In this document: positions 56,864 through 64,000 of the stretch, in pieces
How positions within the stretch are numbered: position 1 is the stretch's first letter
Layout of the letters: every line of letters starts with the position of its first letter
Origin: Lysinibacter sp. HNR
GTDB lineage: Bacteria > Actinomycetota > Actinomycetes > Actinomycetales > Microbacteriaceae
Direction: 5' to 3'
Assembly (NCBI RefSeq): GCF_029760935.1
Contig: NZ_CP121684.1
Coordinates: 1,488,001 to 1,552,000 of the forward strand
DNA length: 64,000 bases
Made by a program: the position numbers and the translations under genes
The notes under the pieces: model-generated
Seen by the model: only the letters and a program-made list of their open reading frames with translations
Databases searched by the model: none
Told to the model about the DNA's origin: nothing

Positions 56864-57940
56864 ATGGCACAGGACGTGCAGAACAGCGATAGTAACGCTG
56901 TTGTCGCCGCCTCCGCTGCAGATCACGCAGAGACAGAATCTGCCGGTACAGCGGTAATCCCGGCTGACGCGATTCCCAATCCGGGTTTTCCCCCGCATCG
57001 GAAGCGTGTCACCGACACGGACCCAAAAAAAGAGAAGCGTGCTGTTCGCACCGTTTACACTCTCTTCTGGCTCTCGATTATCGGTAGCATCGGAGCTATT
57101 GCATCTTATATGGCTTTCCCCATTGAAAGCGGCGACCGTGAAATGCTACGCCTGAACACCCTGTTTATGGGCCTAGGCATGACGCTATCCCTCTTTGGAA
57201 TCGGCCTCGCAGCCATACACTGGGGTAAATCCCTTATGGTCGACAGCGAGGGCATTGACGAACGCCACCCCGTTCGTGGGGATGATGAGACGCGTACCGA
57301 GGCCGCTCACATCTTCCAGCAGGCAAATGCTGAATCAGGGTTTGGACGCCGTTCTCTCATCCGCAACAGCCTTATTGGGGCCCTTGTCGCCTTTCCCCTG
57401 CCTGGAATAGTCATACTCAGAAGCTTGGCACCTCAGGATCAAGATCCCGTTGCCCTTCTTAAAGAGACAATGTGGGACAACGGGGTGCGGCTCACCATCG
57501 ACCCCTCCGGGCGCCCCATCAAAGCTTCTGAAGTCACTATTGGCTCAGTATTTCACGTTATCCCCGACGGACTGAACGACCTCGAGCATAAATTAGATGA
57601 AAAAGCCAAATCAATTGTGCTCCTGATGCGCCTCAACCCGGATCAGCTCATCGAGGACGAAAACCGTAAGGGATGGTCCTACGACGGTATTGTTGCCTAC
57701 TCCAAAGTGTGCACACACGTGGGTTGTCCCGTCGCTCTCTACGAACAACACACCCACCACCTACTTTGTCCCTGCCACCAATCACAATTTGATGTTACCC
57801 GTCACTGTGAAGTGATCTTTGGGCCGGCTAAGCGTCCGCTTCCACAACTTCCCATCACGGTTGACGATGAGGGATATCTCATCGCTCAGAGTGACTTCAC
57901 CGAACCCGTTGGTCCGAGCTTCTGGGAGCGAGTATCCTAA
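56864..57940 (+). CDS. qcrA: Menaquinol-cytochrome c reductase, Rieske subunit
   Basis: Rieske [2Fe-2S] subunit of the bcc complex. Three N-terminal hydrophobic segments (about 67-85, 104-122, 165-185), and CTHVGC (about 283-288) with CPCHQSQFD (about 302-310) as the cluster box. 358 residues, AAGGAG upstream of ATG. The stop TAA and qcrB ATG overlap by one base (TAATG). Confidence 0.96.
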   Translation: MAQDVQNSDSNAVVAASAADHAETESAGTAVIPADAIPNPGFPPHRKRVTDTDPKKEKRAVRTVYTLFWLSIIGSIGAIASYMAFPIESGDREMLRLNTLFMGLGMTLSLFGIGLAAIHWGKSLMVDSEGIDERHPVRGDDETRTEAAHIFQQANAESGFGRRSLIRNSLIGALVAFPLPGIVILRSLAPQDQDPVALLKETMWDNGVRLTIDPSGRPIKASEVTIGSVFHVIPDGLNDLEHKLDEKAKSIVLLMRLNPDQLIEDENRKGWSYDGIVAYSKVCTHVGCPVALYEQHTHHLLCPCHQSQFDVTRHCEVIFGPAKRPLPQLPITVDDEGYLIAQSDFTEPVGPSFWERVS

Positions 57941-59577
57941 TGAGTACAGTTACTGCACCGCCTAAGTCCCCCAACTCCGAAACACAAAGTGGCGTTCGTT
58001 TCACAAACAAAGCCGCCAACTACCTCGATGATCGCACCAAAGTTTCTGCCGCGGTCAAAGAGTTTGGACGTAAGATATTTCCCGACCACTGGTCGTTTTT
58101 GCTGGGTGAGGTTGCCCTCTACAGCTTTGTTGTAATCCTCCTCTCGGGAACCTTCCTCACTCTTTTCTTCCAGGCTTCAATGGCAGAGGTTCACTACAAC
58201 GGCTCCTACATTCCTCTCAAGGGAATGGAAATGTCTGCCGCGATGGCCTCAACCCTCGATATCTCCTTTGATATTCGGGGGGGCCTACTGATGCGCCAGA
58301 TCCACCACTGGGCCGCGCTTCTCTTTGTGGCCGCCATTGGCCTCCACATGCTCCGAATCTTCTTCACCGGTGCTTTCCGCAAGCCACGTGAGCTCAACTG
58401 GGTGATTGGTTTTGTCCTCTTTGTGCTCGCAATGGCAGAAGGATTTACCGGTTACTCACTCCCGGATGATCTGCTCTCGGGTAATGGTCTCAGAATTATC
58501 GACGGAATTATCAAGGGCATCCCCGTTGTAGGAACCTGGATCTCTTTCCTTCTCTTTGGTGGCGAGTTCCCCGGCGTAGACATCGTAGGACGTCTCTACG
58601 CCCTACACATTATGCTCCTACCCGCTCTCGTCATAGCGTTTATCGCGCTTCACCTGGTGTTTGTGGTTGTTCACAAGCACACGCAGTTCCCGGGCGCTGG
58701 GCGCACCAACAACAATGTTGTTGGATTCCCGGTTCTTCCCGTTTACGCGGCAAAAGCCGGAGGGTTCTTCTTTGTGGTGTTCGGGGTGATCGTGCTTATC
58801 GCCTCGCTCTTCAGCATTAACCCGGTCTGGAACTATGGACCTTACGACCCCTCCCCCGTGTCCGCTGGTACCCAACCCGACTGGTATATCGGATTTGCTG
58901 ATGGAGCTCTGCGTCTAGTGCCGCCCCACTGGGAAACAGAGTGGTTTGGCTTCACTTGGTCTTGGAACATCCTGGTCCCGATCACCATAATTGGTATCTT
59001 CCTGATGCTGGTTCTGTTCTACCCCTTCATTGAGGGATGGGTCACGGGCGACAAGCGCGAACATCACCTACTCGATCGGCCACGTAACGCCCCCACACGT
59101 ACCGCTATTGGTGCGGCCGGCGTAACCTTCTATGCCGTAATGTGGGCTGCAGCCAGCTCCGACCTTGTGGCAACTCATTTCCAGATGGCGATGGAAGCGG
59201 TTATTCACATCCTGCAAGTTGCGCTCATTCTTGGCCCTATCATTGCCTACCTCATCACTAAGCGCATCTGCCTGGGACTGCAAAAGAAAGATCGTTTAAT
59301 TGCTTTGCACGGATACGAGTCCGGCCGTATTGTCCGTATGCAGGGCGGTGAATACATTGAGGTTCACAAGCCTGTGTCAGATTATGAACGTTGGAAACTC
59401 GTGAGTTACAACGATTATGAACCCCTTGTACTCCGCCCCAACAAACACGGCAGGATTACACTGGGCAACCGTCTCCGTACCGTCTTCTCTCGCTGGTTCT
59501 TCCAGGATCGGGTATCACCGGTGACACAAAACGAGATCGAGTCTGAGGACCACGGTCACGACGATCAACGCTACTAA
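57940..59577 (+). CDS. qcrB: Menaquinol-cytochrome c reductase, cytochrome b subunit
   Basis: Cytochrome b of the bcc complex. Haem ligands in RQIHHWAALLFVAAIGLHM and HIMLLPALVIAFIALHL; the quinol-site sequence is PEWY-like in AGTQPDWYIGF. 545 residues, with a C-terminal soluble extension of about 100 residues typical of actinobacteria. Followed by a GC-rich terminator. Confidence 0.96.
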   Translation: MSTVTAPPKSPNSETQSGVRFTNKAANYLDDRTKVSAAVKEFGRKIFPDHWSFLLGEVALYSFVVILLSGTFLTLFFQASMAEVHYNGSYIPLKGMEMSAAMASTLDISFDIRGGLLMRQIHHWAALLFVAAIGLHMLRIFFTGAFRKPRELNWVIGFVLFVLAMAEGFTGYSLPDDLLSGNGLRIIDGIIKGIPVVGTWISFLLFGGEFPGVDIVGRLYALHIMLLPALVIAFIALHLVFVVVHKHTQFPGAGRTNNNVVGFPVLPVYAAKAGGFFFVVFGVIVLIASLFSINPVWNYGPYDPSPVSAGTQPDWYIGFADGALRLVPPHWETEWFGFTWSWNILVPITIIGIFLMLVLFYPFIEGWVTGDKREHHLLDRPRNAPTRTAIGAAGVTFYAVMWAAASSDLVATHFQMAMEAVIHILQVALILGPIIAYLITKRICLGLQKKDRLIALHGYESGRIVRMQGGEYIEVHKPVSDYERWKLVSYNDYEPLVLRPNKHGRITLGNRLRTVFSRWFFQDRVSPVTQNEIESEDHGHDDQRY

Positions 59578-59591
59578 CAAATGATCCCCGT

Positions 59592-59640
59592 GGGGGGTGC
59601 GTTTTCCCGGCAAGATTCGGGAGAAACGCACCCCCCCCTT
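59592..59640 (+). terminator. Terminator after qcrB
   Basis: GGGGGGTGCGTTTTCCCG at 59592-59609 faces CGGGAGAAACGCACCCCCC beginning at 59618, one bulge, then a C/T-run ending TTTCTTT. Confidence 0.8.
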
Positions 59641-60083
59641 TCTTTAACCACTGATATCTATCCGTGTTGTGGCTATGTGGCATACGGGATGGGTAAATCT
59701 CTCCCACTCCCCCACCCCACGTTCTATCTCAAAAGACTTGCTAATTTTTATCAGCATGAGGCTTGGTCGGGGTAAGCGATCGCAGGCAAACAAATCCACG
59801 CTAGCTGACCTTTTCAGATGCCAGGTACGACTCTATGAGGCTCCCTGACGCTAGATGCCCACCAACATGATGATGGAATGTCTGCTCTGCTCTGATGAGG
59901 TTTTTACTTAGATCGCCACTCAAGAAACATCTAGTCTGGAACGTAAGCGATTGCAACTACATGTAGAGCTCTTCGTTTCGACACAGAGTCACATTCGGAA
60001 TCAGGCAAAGGGAGAATTGCTGTTCCTGGTTGGCGCTATCATGGGGAAAGAAAAGCTGGCGTTAGTAGCTCCGCTGAGCGGAA
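59641..60083. other. Geneless region after qcrB
   Basis: About 440 bases between convergent qcrB and the GNAT gene. No credible frame, tRNA or perfect palindrome was seen; a 75-codon frame at 59951 runs into the GNAT gene from the opposite strand and resembles nothing. It could be decayed coding sequence. Confidence 0.45.
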
Positions 60084-60527
60084 TTATCCGAGAGGCAGAA
60101 CCTTACGGAAGTATTCGCCAACCACTTTGTATCCGAGTCGGTGATAAAACTCCCCGGTTCGAGCTGTCGCCATGCTGAGTTGACGCACTCCACGCGCAAT
60201 ACAGTATGACTCGTTGGCGTCTACCAGGGCTGATCCAAGGCCTCGAGTACGGGCTTTTTCATCCACAACGATTTCCTGCAGGAAAGCGGTAAGTCCAGAC
60301 GCATGTAATAAACGTGATACTGACATCAGAGAGTAGCCAACGATTTTTTTATCGTCGTCCTCTACCACATACAACACGTTTGTTTCCTGGTCTCGATGAC
60401 GTAAAACGTTTTCAAAAGCTATTTGAAATTCATCAATATTAATCGCTACACGACCGGTTTGAAACTGACGCGCAAGTTGAAAAACAGCTGCTGAGTCTTC
60501 GGAGACACCACGACGTATAGTAGCCAT
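60084..60527 (-). CDS. GNAT-family N-acetyltransferase
   Basis: 147-residue acetyltransferase. The acetyl-CoA loop is in IVVDEKARTRGLGSALVDANE (about residues 80-100, R/Q-x-x-G-x-G/A form), followed by YHRLGYKVVGEYFRK near the C-terminus. Start ATG 60527 lies one base after the ctaF stop (TAATATG), so it is coupled to the oxidase operon; a longer frame into ctaF is rejected. Target unknown. Confidence 0.88.
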   Translation of the reverse strand: MATIRRGVSEDSAAVFQLARQFQTGRVAINIDEFQIAFENVLRHRDQETNVLYVVEDDDKKIVGYSLMSVSRLLHASGLTAFLQEIVVDEKARTRGLGSALVDANESYCIARGVRQLSMATARTGEFYHRLGYKVVGEYFRKVLPLG

Positions 60528-60528
60528 A

Positions 60529-60951
60529 TTAGCGTGCAAAATGCCCACGGTAGTATTCGTAAACCCACCCGATGACAGCAACCAGTATGATCGGAACGGC
60601 AAAGAAAGACACCCAGAAGGAATTTCCAATTGCGAACCCGAGAAGGAAAAGCCCAAGGCTAAAGGCCAAGATCATTGGCCACCAACTCCAGGGGCTAAAC
60701 TCGCCTACTTCGGGGTCGCCGTCATCGATATCAGCATCAAGACGGTCTTCAGGGAGTTCACCACCCTGAGCCTTGTGGACCTTCACAATGTAAAAGGCCA
60801 CGAAGGACATCAGAATTCCAGAGAGGTAGATAGCAATCGTGCCAGCCCACTCTACCGAACCATCGACCAGGATGTTCCACACGGTGTAGACCGTTCCCAT
60901 AATGAGGAAGAAAATCGCAAGAAGCCAATAAATGGCGATACTAGATTTCAT
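60529..60951 (-). CDS. ctaF: Cytochrome c oxidase subunit IV (CtaF)
   Basis: Actinobacterial subunit IV, 140 residues with four hydrophobic segments (about 5-27, 35-56, 92-110, 115-133) and an acidic loop around residues 65-80. Starts 6 bases after the ctaD stop. Confidence 0.93.
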   Translation of the reverse strand: MKSSIAIYWLLAIFFLIMGTVYTVWNILVDGSVEWAGTIAIYLSGILMSFVAFYIVKVHKAQGGELPEDRLDADIDDGDPEVGEFSPWSWWPMILAFSLGLFLLGFAIGNSFWVSFFAVPIILVAVIGWVYEYYRGHFAR

Positions 60952-60957
60952 GGTTCT

Positions 60958-62607
60958 TTAGTGCGCCTTTCCTGAAACAAGCTCAGTATCACTGGGCTCA
61001 ACCTGACGAACACCGCTGATCTCCGGGTGGTTAAGATCGAACGCGGGAGACTCGCTACGAATGCGAGGAATCGAGGTGAAGTTGTGGCGGGGCGGCGGGC
61101 AGGAGGTGGCCCACTCAAGCGAGCGTCCATAGCCCCACGGGTCGTTGACGGTGACCTTTGGTGCCCGGCGGTGTGTGATGTATACGTTGAGCAGGAAGGG
61201 AATGATCGAGATTCCTAGGAGCACCGAGCCAACGGTGGAGAGTTGGTTCATCCAGGTAAATCCGTCTTCTGGCAGATACGTTGCGTAGCGACGGGGCATA
61301 CCCATGACACCAAGCCAGTGCTGAATCAGGAAGGTCATGTGGAAACCAATAAAGAGAATCCAGAACTGAATCTTTCCGAGACGTTCGTTGAGCATCTTCC
61401 CGGTCCACTTGGGCCACCAGAAGAAGAACCCTGCAAACATTGCAAACACAACTGTTCCGAAGATTACGTAGTGGAAGTGCGCAACAACAAAGTAGGTATC
61501 CGAAATATGGAAATCGAGCGGCGGAGAAGCCAAGATGACACCGGTGAGTCCACCAAAAATAAACGAAATAATAAACCCGAGTGACCACAGGATGGGGTTC
61601 TCAAAGGTAATCGACCCACGCCACATCGTGCCGATCCAGTTGAAGATCTTTACTCCTGTGGGCACGGCAATAAGCATTGTCATGAGGGCAAAGAACGGCA
61701 GCAGCACGGAACCGGTAACGTACATGTGGTGGGCCCAGACCGTGATGGAGAGGGCTGCAATCGCAATTGTTGCGTAGATCAGTGTCTTATAGCCAAATAT
61801 TGGTTTACGACTAAACACGGGGAATATCTCTGAAACGATACCAAAGAATGGAAGCGCAATAATATACACTTCGGGGTGCCCAAAGAACCAGAAGAGGTGT
61901 TGCCACAGAATAACTCCACCCGACGACGGGTCATAAATATGGGCGTTAAGAATACGATCAGCAGCAAGACCAAACATCGCTGCGGCAAGAACAGGGAATG
62001 CCATAAGAACCAGCAATGAGGTCACCAGAGTGTTCCAGGTAAACACCGACATACGCCACATTGTCATTCCAGGGGCACGCATCGTGATGATGGTGGTGAT
62101 AAAGTTCACGGCGCCAAGAATTGTGCCGAATCCGCTCAACCCCAGGCCAAGAACCCAGAGGTTCCCTCCAACCCCTGGCGAGAATGTTGTGTTTGATAAC
62201 GGAGCATAGGCAAACCAGCCGAAGGAAGCAGCGCCCTGCGGGGTGAAGAACCCACCAATAGCGATAAGCGACCCAAAACTGAACAGCCAGAAGGCAAATG
62301 CGTTCAGACGGGGGAAGGCCACATCCGGCGCCCCGATCTGAAGTGGCATGATGACGTTTGCAAACCCGGCAAAAAGCGGGGTTGCAAACATGAGAAGCAT
62401 AATAGTGCCGTGCATAGTGAAGAGCTGATTGTACTGCTCTTTTGTCGCAACAATCTCAAGACCGGGTTCGAAAAGCTGAGCCCTAATGACGAGGGCCATA
62501 AGACCCCCGACCAAGAAGAAGATAAAGGAGGTTATCAGGTACATGTACCCGATCACCTTGTGGTCGGTGGAGGTTAGCCACGAAACGAGAATATTACCCT
62601 TTTTCAT
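60958..62607 (-). CDS. ctaD: Cytochrome c oxidase subunit I
   Basis: Catalytic subunit carrying haem a, haem a3 and Cu[13 protein letters not shown] near residue 68 (haem a His), the CuB-linked [13 protein letters not shown] (His-Tyr) near 239, HHMYVTG near 288, and [10 protein letters not shown] near 371. About twelve membrane segments, 549 residues. ATG 62607 is 2 bases after the ctaC stop. In M. tuberculosis ctaD lies apart from ctaC; here it is between ctaC and ctaF. Confidence 0.97.
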   Translation of the reverse strand: MKKGNILVSWLTSTDHKVIGYMYLITSFIFFLVGGLMALVIRAQLFEPGLEIVATKEQYNQLFTMHGTIMLLMFATPLFAGFANVIMPLQIGAPDVAFPRLNAFAFWLFSFGSLIAIGGFFTPQGAASFGWFAYAPLSNTTFSPGVGGNLWVLGLGLSGFGTILGAVNFITTIITMRAPGMTMWRMSVFTWNTLVTSLLVLMAFPVLAAAMFGLAADRILNAHIYDPSSGGVILWQHLFWFFGHPEVYIIALPFFGIVSEIFPVFSRKPIFGYKTLIYATIAIAALSITVWAHHMYVTGSVLLPFFALMTMLIAVPTGVKIFNWIGTMWRGSITFENPILWSLGFIISFIFGGLTGVILASPPLDFHISDTYFVVAHFHYVIFGTVVFAMFAGFFFWWPKWTGKMLNERLGKIQFWILFIGFHMTFLIQHWLGVMGMPRRYATYLPEDGFTWMNQLSTVGSVLLGISIIPFLLNVYITHRRAPKVTVNDPWGYGRSLEWATSCPPPRHNFTSIPRIRSESPAFDLNHPEISGVRQVEPSDTELVSGKAH

Positions 62608-62609
62608 GT

Positions 62610-63488
62610 TTATCCCTCGTTTTCTTCATTAGTGGGCCGAGTGCCGCCAAGGAGTCCGGGAGCAACATCGTCAAGTTGATATCCGACGTTACCGGCCTCT
62701 CGCAGGCTTTCAAGATAGGCATCGTACTCGTCTTGCTCAACCACCTTAACGCGGAACAGCATCATGGAGTGGTACTCACCACACAGCTCAGCACACTTAC
62801 CCTCGAAAGTTCCAGTTTTTTGAGGGGTGAAGTTCATGTAATTGGTCTGCCCCGGGAACATATCTTTCTTGTATAAGAAGTCGATAACCCAGAAGGAGTG
62901 AATAATGTCGATTGAATCAAGCTCAAGTTCAACCGTCTTTCCCTTGGGCAGGTAGAGAACGGGGAAGCTACTCTGATCTACCGCACCCTGAACATCAGAG
63001 GTGGGGTCTGGCTGCACCTGAATACCCTGGTAGTAGACGTCTGCGTCTACGTAGTTGAAGTCCCACGCCCAACGTTTAGCCACAACCTGAACTGTGACAT
63101 CGGGGTTTTCAACACGAGCCTCTATCTTCTGCTGCTCCTGCGCGGTAAACGCAAAAAACCCCAAAACCAGAATCAGGGGGACCACAGTAAAGAAGGTCTC
63201 GATAGGCATGTTGTACCGCAGCTGCGCGGGGACGCCCGTCTGTCCTTTGCGTCGGCGATAAACGATAACCGCCCAGATGATGAGACCCCAGGTGATAATT
63301 CCCACCCCGAGCAGAACAATCCAGGAGTTGACCCACAGGCTAATGATGCCGTTCGTATGGTTTGTTGTGTCAAACCCATCACCGGGCATAAAACCTTGAA
63401 GCTGTTGTTGGGTGCAACCGACTAGCACCGTTGTTAGCATCACCGCGAGCGGGGCTAACACCCATTTCTTACGACGATTAGATCGCAC
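62610..63488 (-). CDS. ctaC: Cytochrome c oxidase subunit II, lipoprotein
   Basis: Subunit II with the CuA site in [13 protein letters not shown] (Cys, Cys, His, Met, about residues 214-226) and a His in IHSFWVIDF near 178. A lipobox VLVGC near residue 25 predicts a lipidated N-terminus, followed by two membrane helices (about 50-72 and 95-115). 292 residues, GTG start with GAAGG upstream. First gene of ctaC-ctaD-ctaF-GNAT. Confidence 0.96.
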   Translation of the reverse strand: MRSNRRKKWVLAPLAVMLTTVLVGCTQQQLQGFMPGDGFDTTNHTNGIISLWVNSWIVLLGVGIITWGLIIWAVIVYRRRKGQTGVPAQLRYNMPIETFFTVVPLILVLGFFAFTAQEQQKIEARVENPDVTVQVVAKRWAWDFNYVDADVYYQGIQVQPDPTSDVQGAVDQSSFPVLYLPKGKTVELELDSIDIIHSFWVIDFLYKKDMFPGQTNYMNFTPQKTGTFEGKCAELCGEYHSMMLFRVKVVEQDEYDAYLESLREAGNVGYQLDDVAPGLLGGTRPTNEENEG

Positions 63489-63522
63489 CGCAAACCTTCC
63501 AGATCGGTAGACATGGCATTAA

Positions 63523-63537
63523 CTGGTTTATAACCAG
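63523..63537. promoter_or_regulatory. Palindrome upstream of ctaC, possible operator
   Basis: CTGGTT-TAT-AACCAG. On the minus strand it contains TATAAA, a possible -10 for ctaC, so the palindrome may overlap the promoter. Alternatively it ends the erpA transcript. Confidence 0.3.
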
Positions 63538-63604
63538 CCGGTTACTAGCCTACCCTGTGATACACCTGAGTGGTGACACAAACGGGCCTGAAAAGTGAAA
63601 ATGT

Positions 63605-63961
63605 TTAGCTAAAGCTGTCTCCGCAGGCGCAGCTTCCTGCGGCATTCGGGTTGTCGATAGTGAATCCCTGCTTTTCAATCGTGTCTTCAAAATCGATAGT
63701 TGCTCCCGCAAGATAGGGAACACTCATCTTGTCAACGATGACCTCAACACCATCAAAATCTACAACGGCATCGTTATCGAGGTAGCGCTCATCAAAATAG
63801 AGCTGATAGATAAGACCCGAGCATCCGCCGGGCTGGACAGCCACACGCAGACGCAGATCGTCGCGGCCTTCCTGTTCGAGGAGACTGCGTACCTTGGAGA
63901 CAGCCGCATCAGTTACCCCAACGCTGTGCTCTGCTTGTTCAATAGTGTTGGTCTCAGACAT
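63605..63961 (-). CDS. erpA: A-type Fe-S cluster carrier/insertion protein
   Basis: HesB/IscA-family carrier delivering clusters to client proteins. The three ligand cysteines are in PGGCSGLIYQL near residue 46 and GSCACGDSFS at the C-terminus. 118 residues. The clients probably include the Rieske subunit; the gene lies upstream of the oxidase operon, as in mycobacteria. Confidence 0.93.
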   Translation of the reverse strand: MSETNTIEQAEHSVGVTDAAVSKVRSLLEQEGRDDLRLRVAVQPGGCSGLIYQLYFDERYLDNDAVVDFDGVEVIVDKMSVPYLAGATIDFEDTIEKQGFTIDNPNAAGSCACGDSFS

Positions 63962-64000
63962 GGTGTCTCCTTCAAATGTGCATTTTTGGATGTGAAAAAA
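63962..64000. other. Window edge, erpA upstream
   Basis: 39 bases holding the erpA ribosome-site region (GAAGGAGACACC just before the ATG on the minus strand). Nothing else can be read. Confidence 0.5.

Noticed and set aside
59896-59935. A CTGATGAG followed by GAAAC about 30 bases on, reminiscent of a hammerhead ribozyme core
   Set aside because: The base before GAAA is not C, and I could not pair stems I, II and III around it.
59951-60178. A 75-codon open frame after qcrB
   Set aside because: It runs antisense into the GNAT gene and has no recognisable domain or ribosome site.

Overview
The window looks like chromosomal DNA of an actinobacterium, most probably a Microbacteriaceae-like lineage with only moderate GC content (impression by eye). 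The evidence is WhiA, two RbpA-family proteins, OpcA, MshC (mycothiol synthesis), PafB/PafC, a HelY-type helicase, and a bcc-aa3 respiratory chain with diheme QcrC, actinobacterial QcrA and CtaF. No phage genes, insertion sequences, CRISPR arrays or rRNA genes were seen. Nearly everything is housekeeping, in three conserved actinobacterial gene blocks with accessory genes between them.

Block 1 (1-21999): 5'-truncated whiA, sodA, then lower glycolysis and export (gap-pgk-tpiA-secG) with an RbpA-family gene. Next, on the minus strand, is the pentose phosphate operon tkt-tal-pgi-zwf-opcA-pgl. The haem O/A synthesis genes ctaB and ctaA converge on each other. They are followed by an Fe-S assembly operon, sufB-sufD-Rieske ferredoxin-sufC-sufT, without sufR, sufS or sufU, and an ABC-F ATPase.

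Between the blocks (22000-36400): SURF1, two small conserved actinobacterial proteins, fabG, serB, an ABC ATPase, a BlaC-like lipoprotein beta-lactamase, zinc-independent ribosomal protein bL31 behind a structured leader, a DnaQ-like exonuclease, an alpha/beta hydrolase, a sirtuin, a TrmH-type RNA methylase, an SGNH hydrolase, a DEAD/DEAH helicase, a D-Ala-D-Ala carboxypeptidase, and a secreted leucine-rich-repeat protein lying between hairpins next to tRNA-Leu(GAG).

Block 2 (36461-50290): M20 peptidase, uppP, mshC, HAD phosphatase, trmI, an FKBP-like lipoprotein, pafB-pafC, tatA-tatC, helY, lnt and the canonical rbpA. The order matches the classical actinobacterial proteasome neighbourhood, but the Pup-proteasome genes (mpa, dop, pup, prcBA, pafA) are absent from their usual place between trmI and pafB.

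Block 3 (50439-64000): glycerophosphodiesterase, a band-7/NfeD pair, an atypical SDR protein, trpD, then ctaE-qcrC-qcrA-qcrB facing ctaC-ctaD-ctaF plus a GNAT acetyltransferase, and the A-type Fe-S carrier erpA. Together the ctaA/ctaB haem genes, SURF1, Suf genes, ErpA, Rieske subunit and oxidase subunits give most of what is needed to build the respiratory supercomplex.

No clearly new multi-gene defence or mobile system is visible. The most interesting points are the paired RbpA paralogues, the missing Pup block, the bL31 leader, an SDR without the usual catalytic tyrosine, the internalin-like LRR gene, two perfect palindromes in a geneless convergent region, and several genes that look leaderless.
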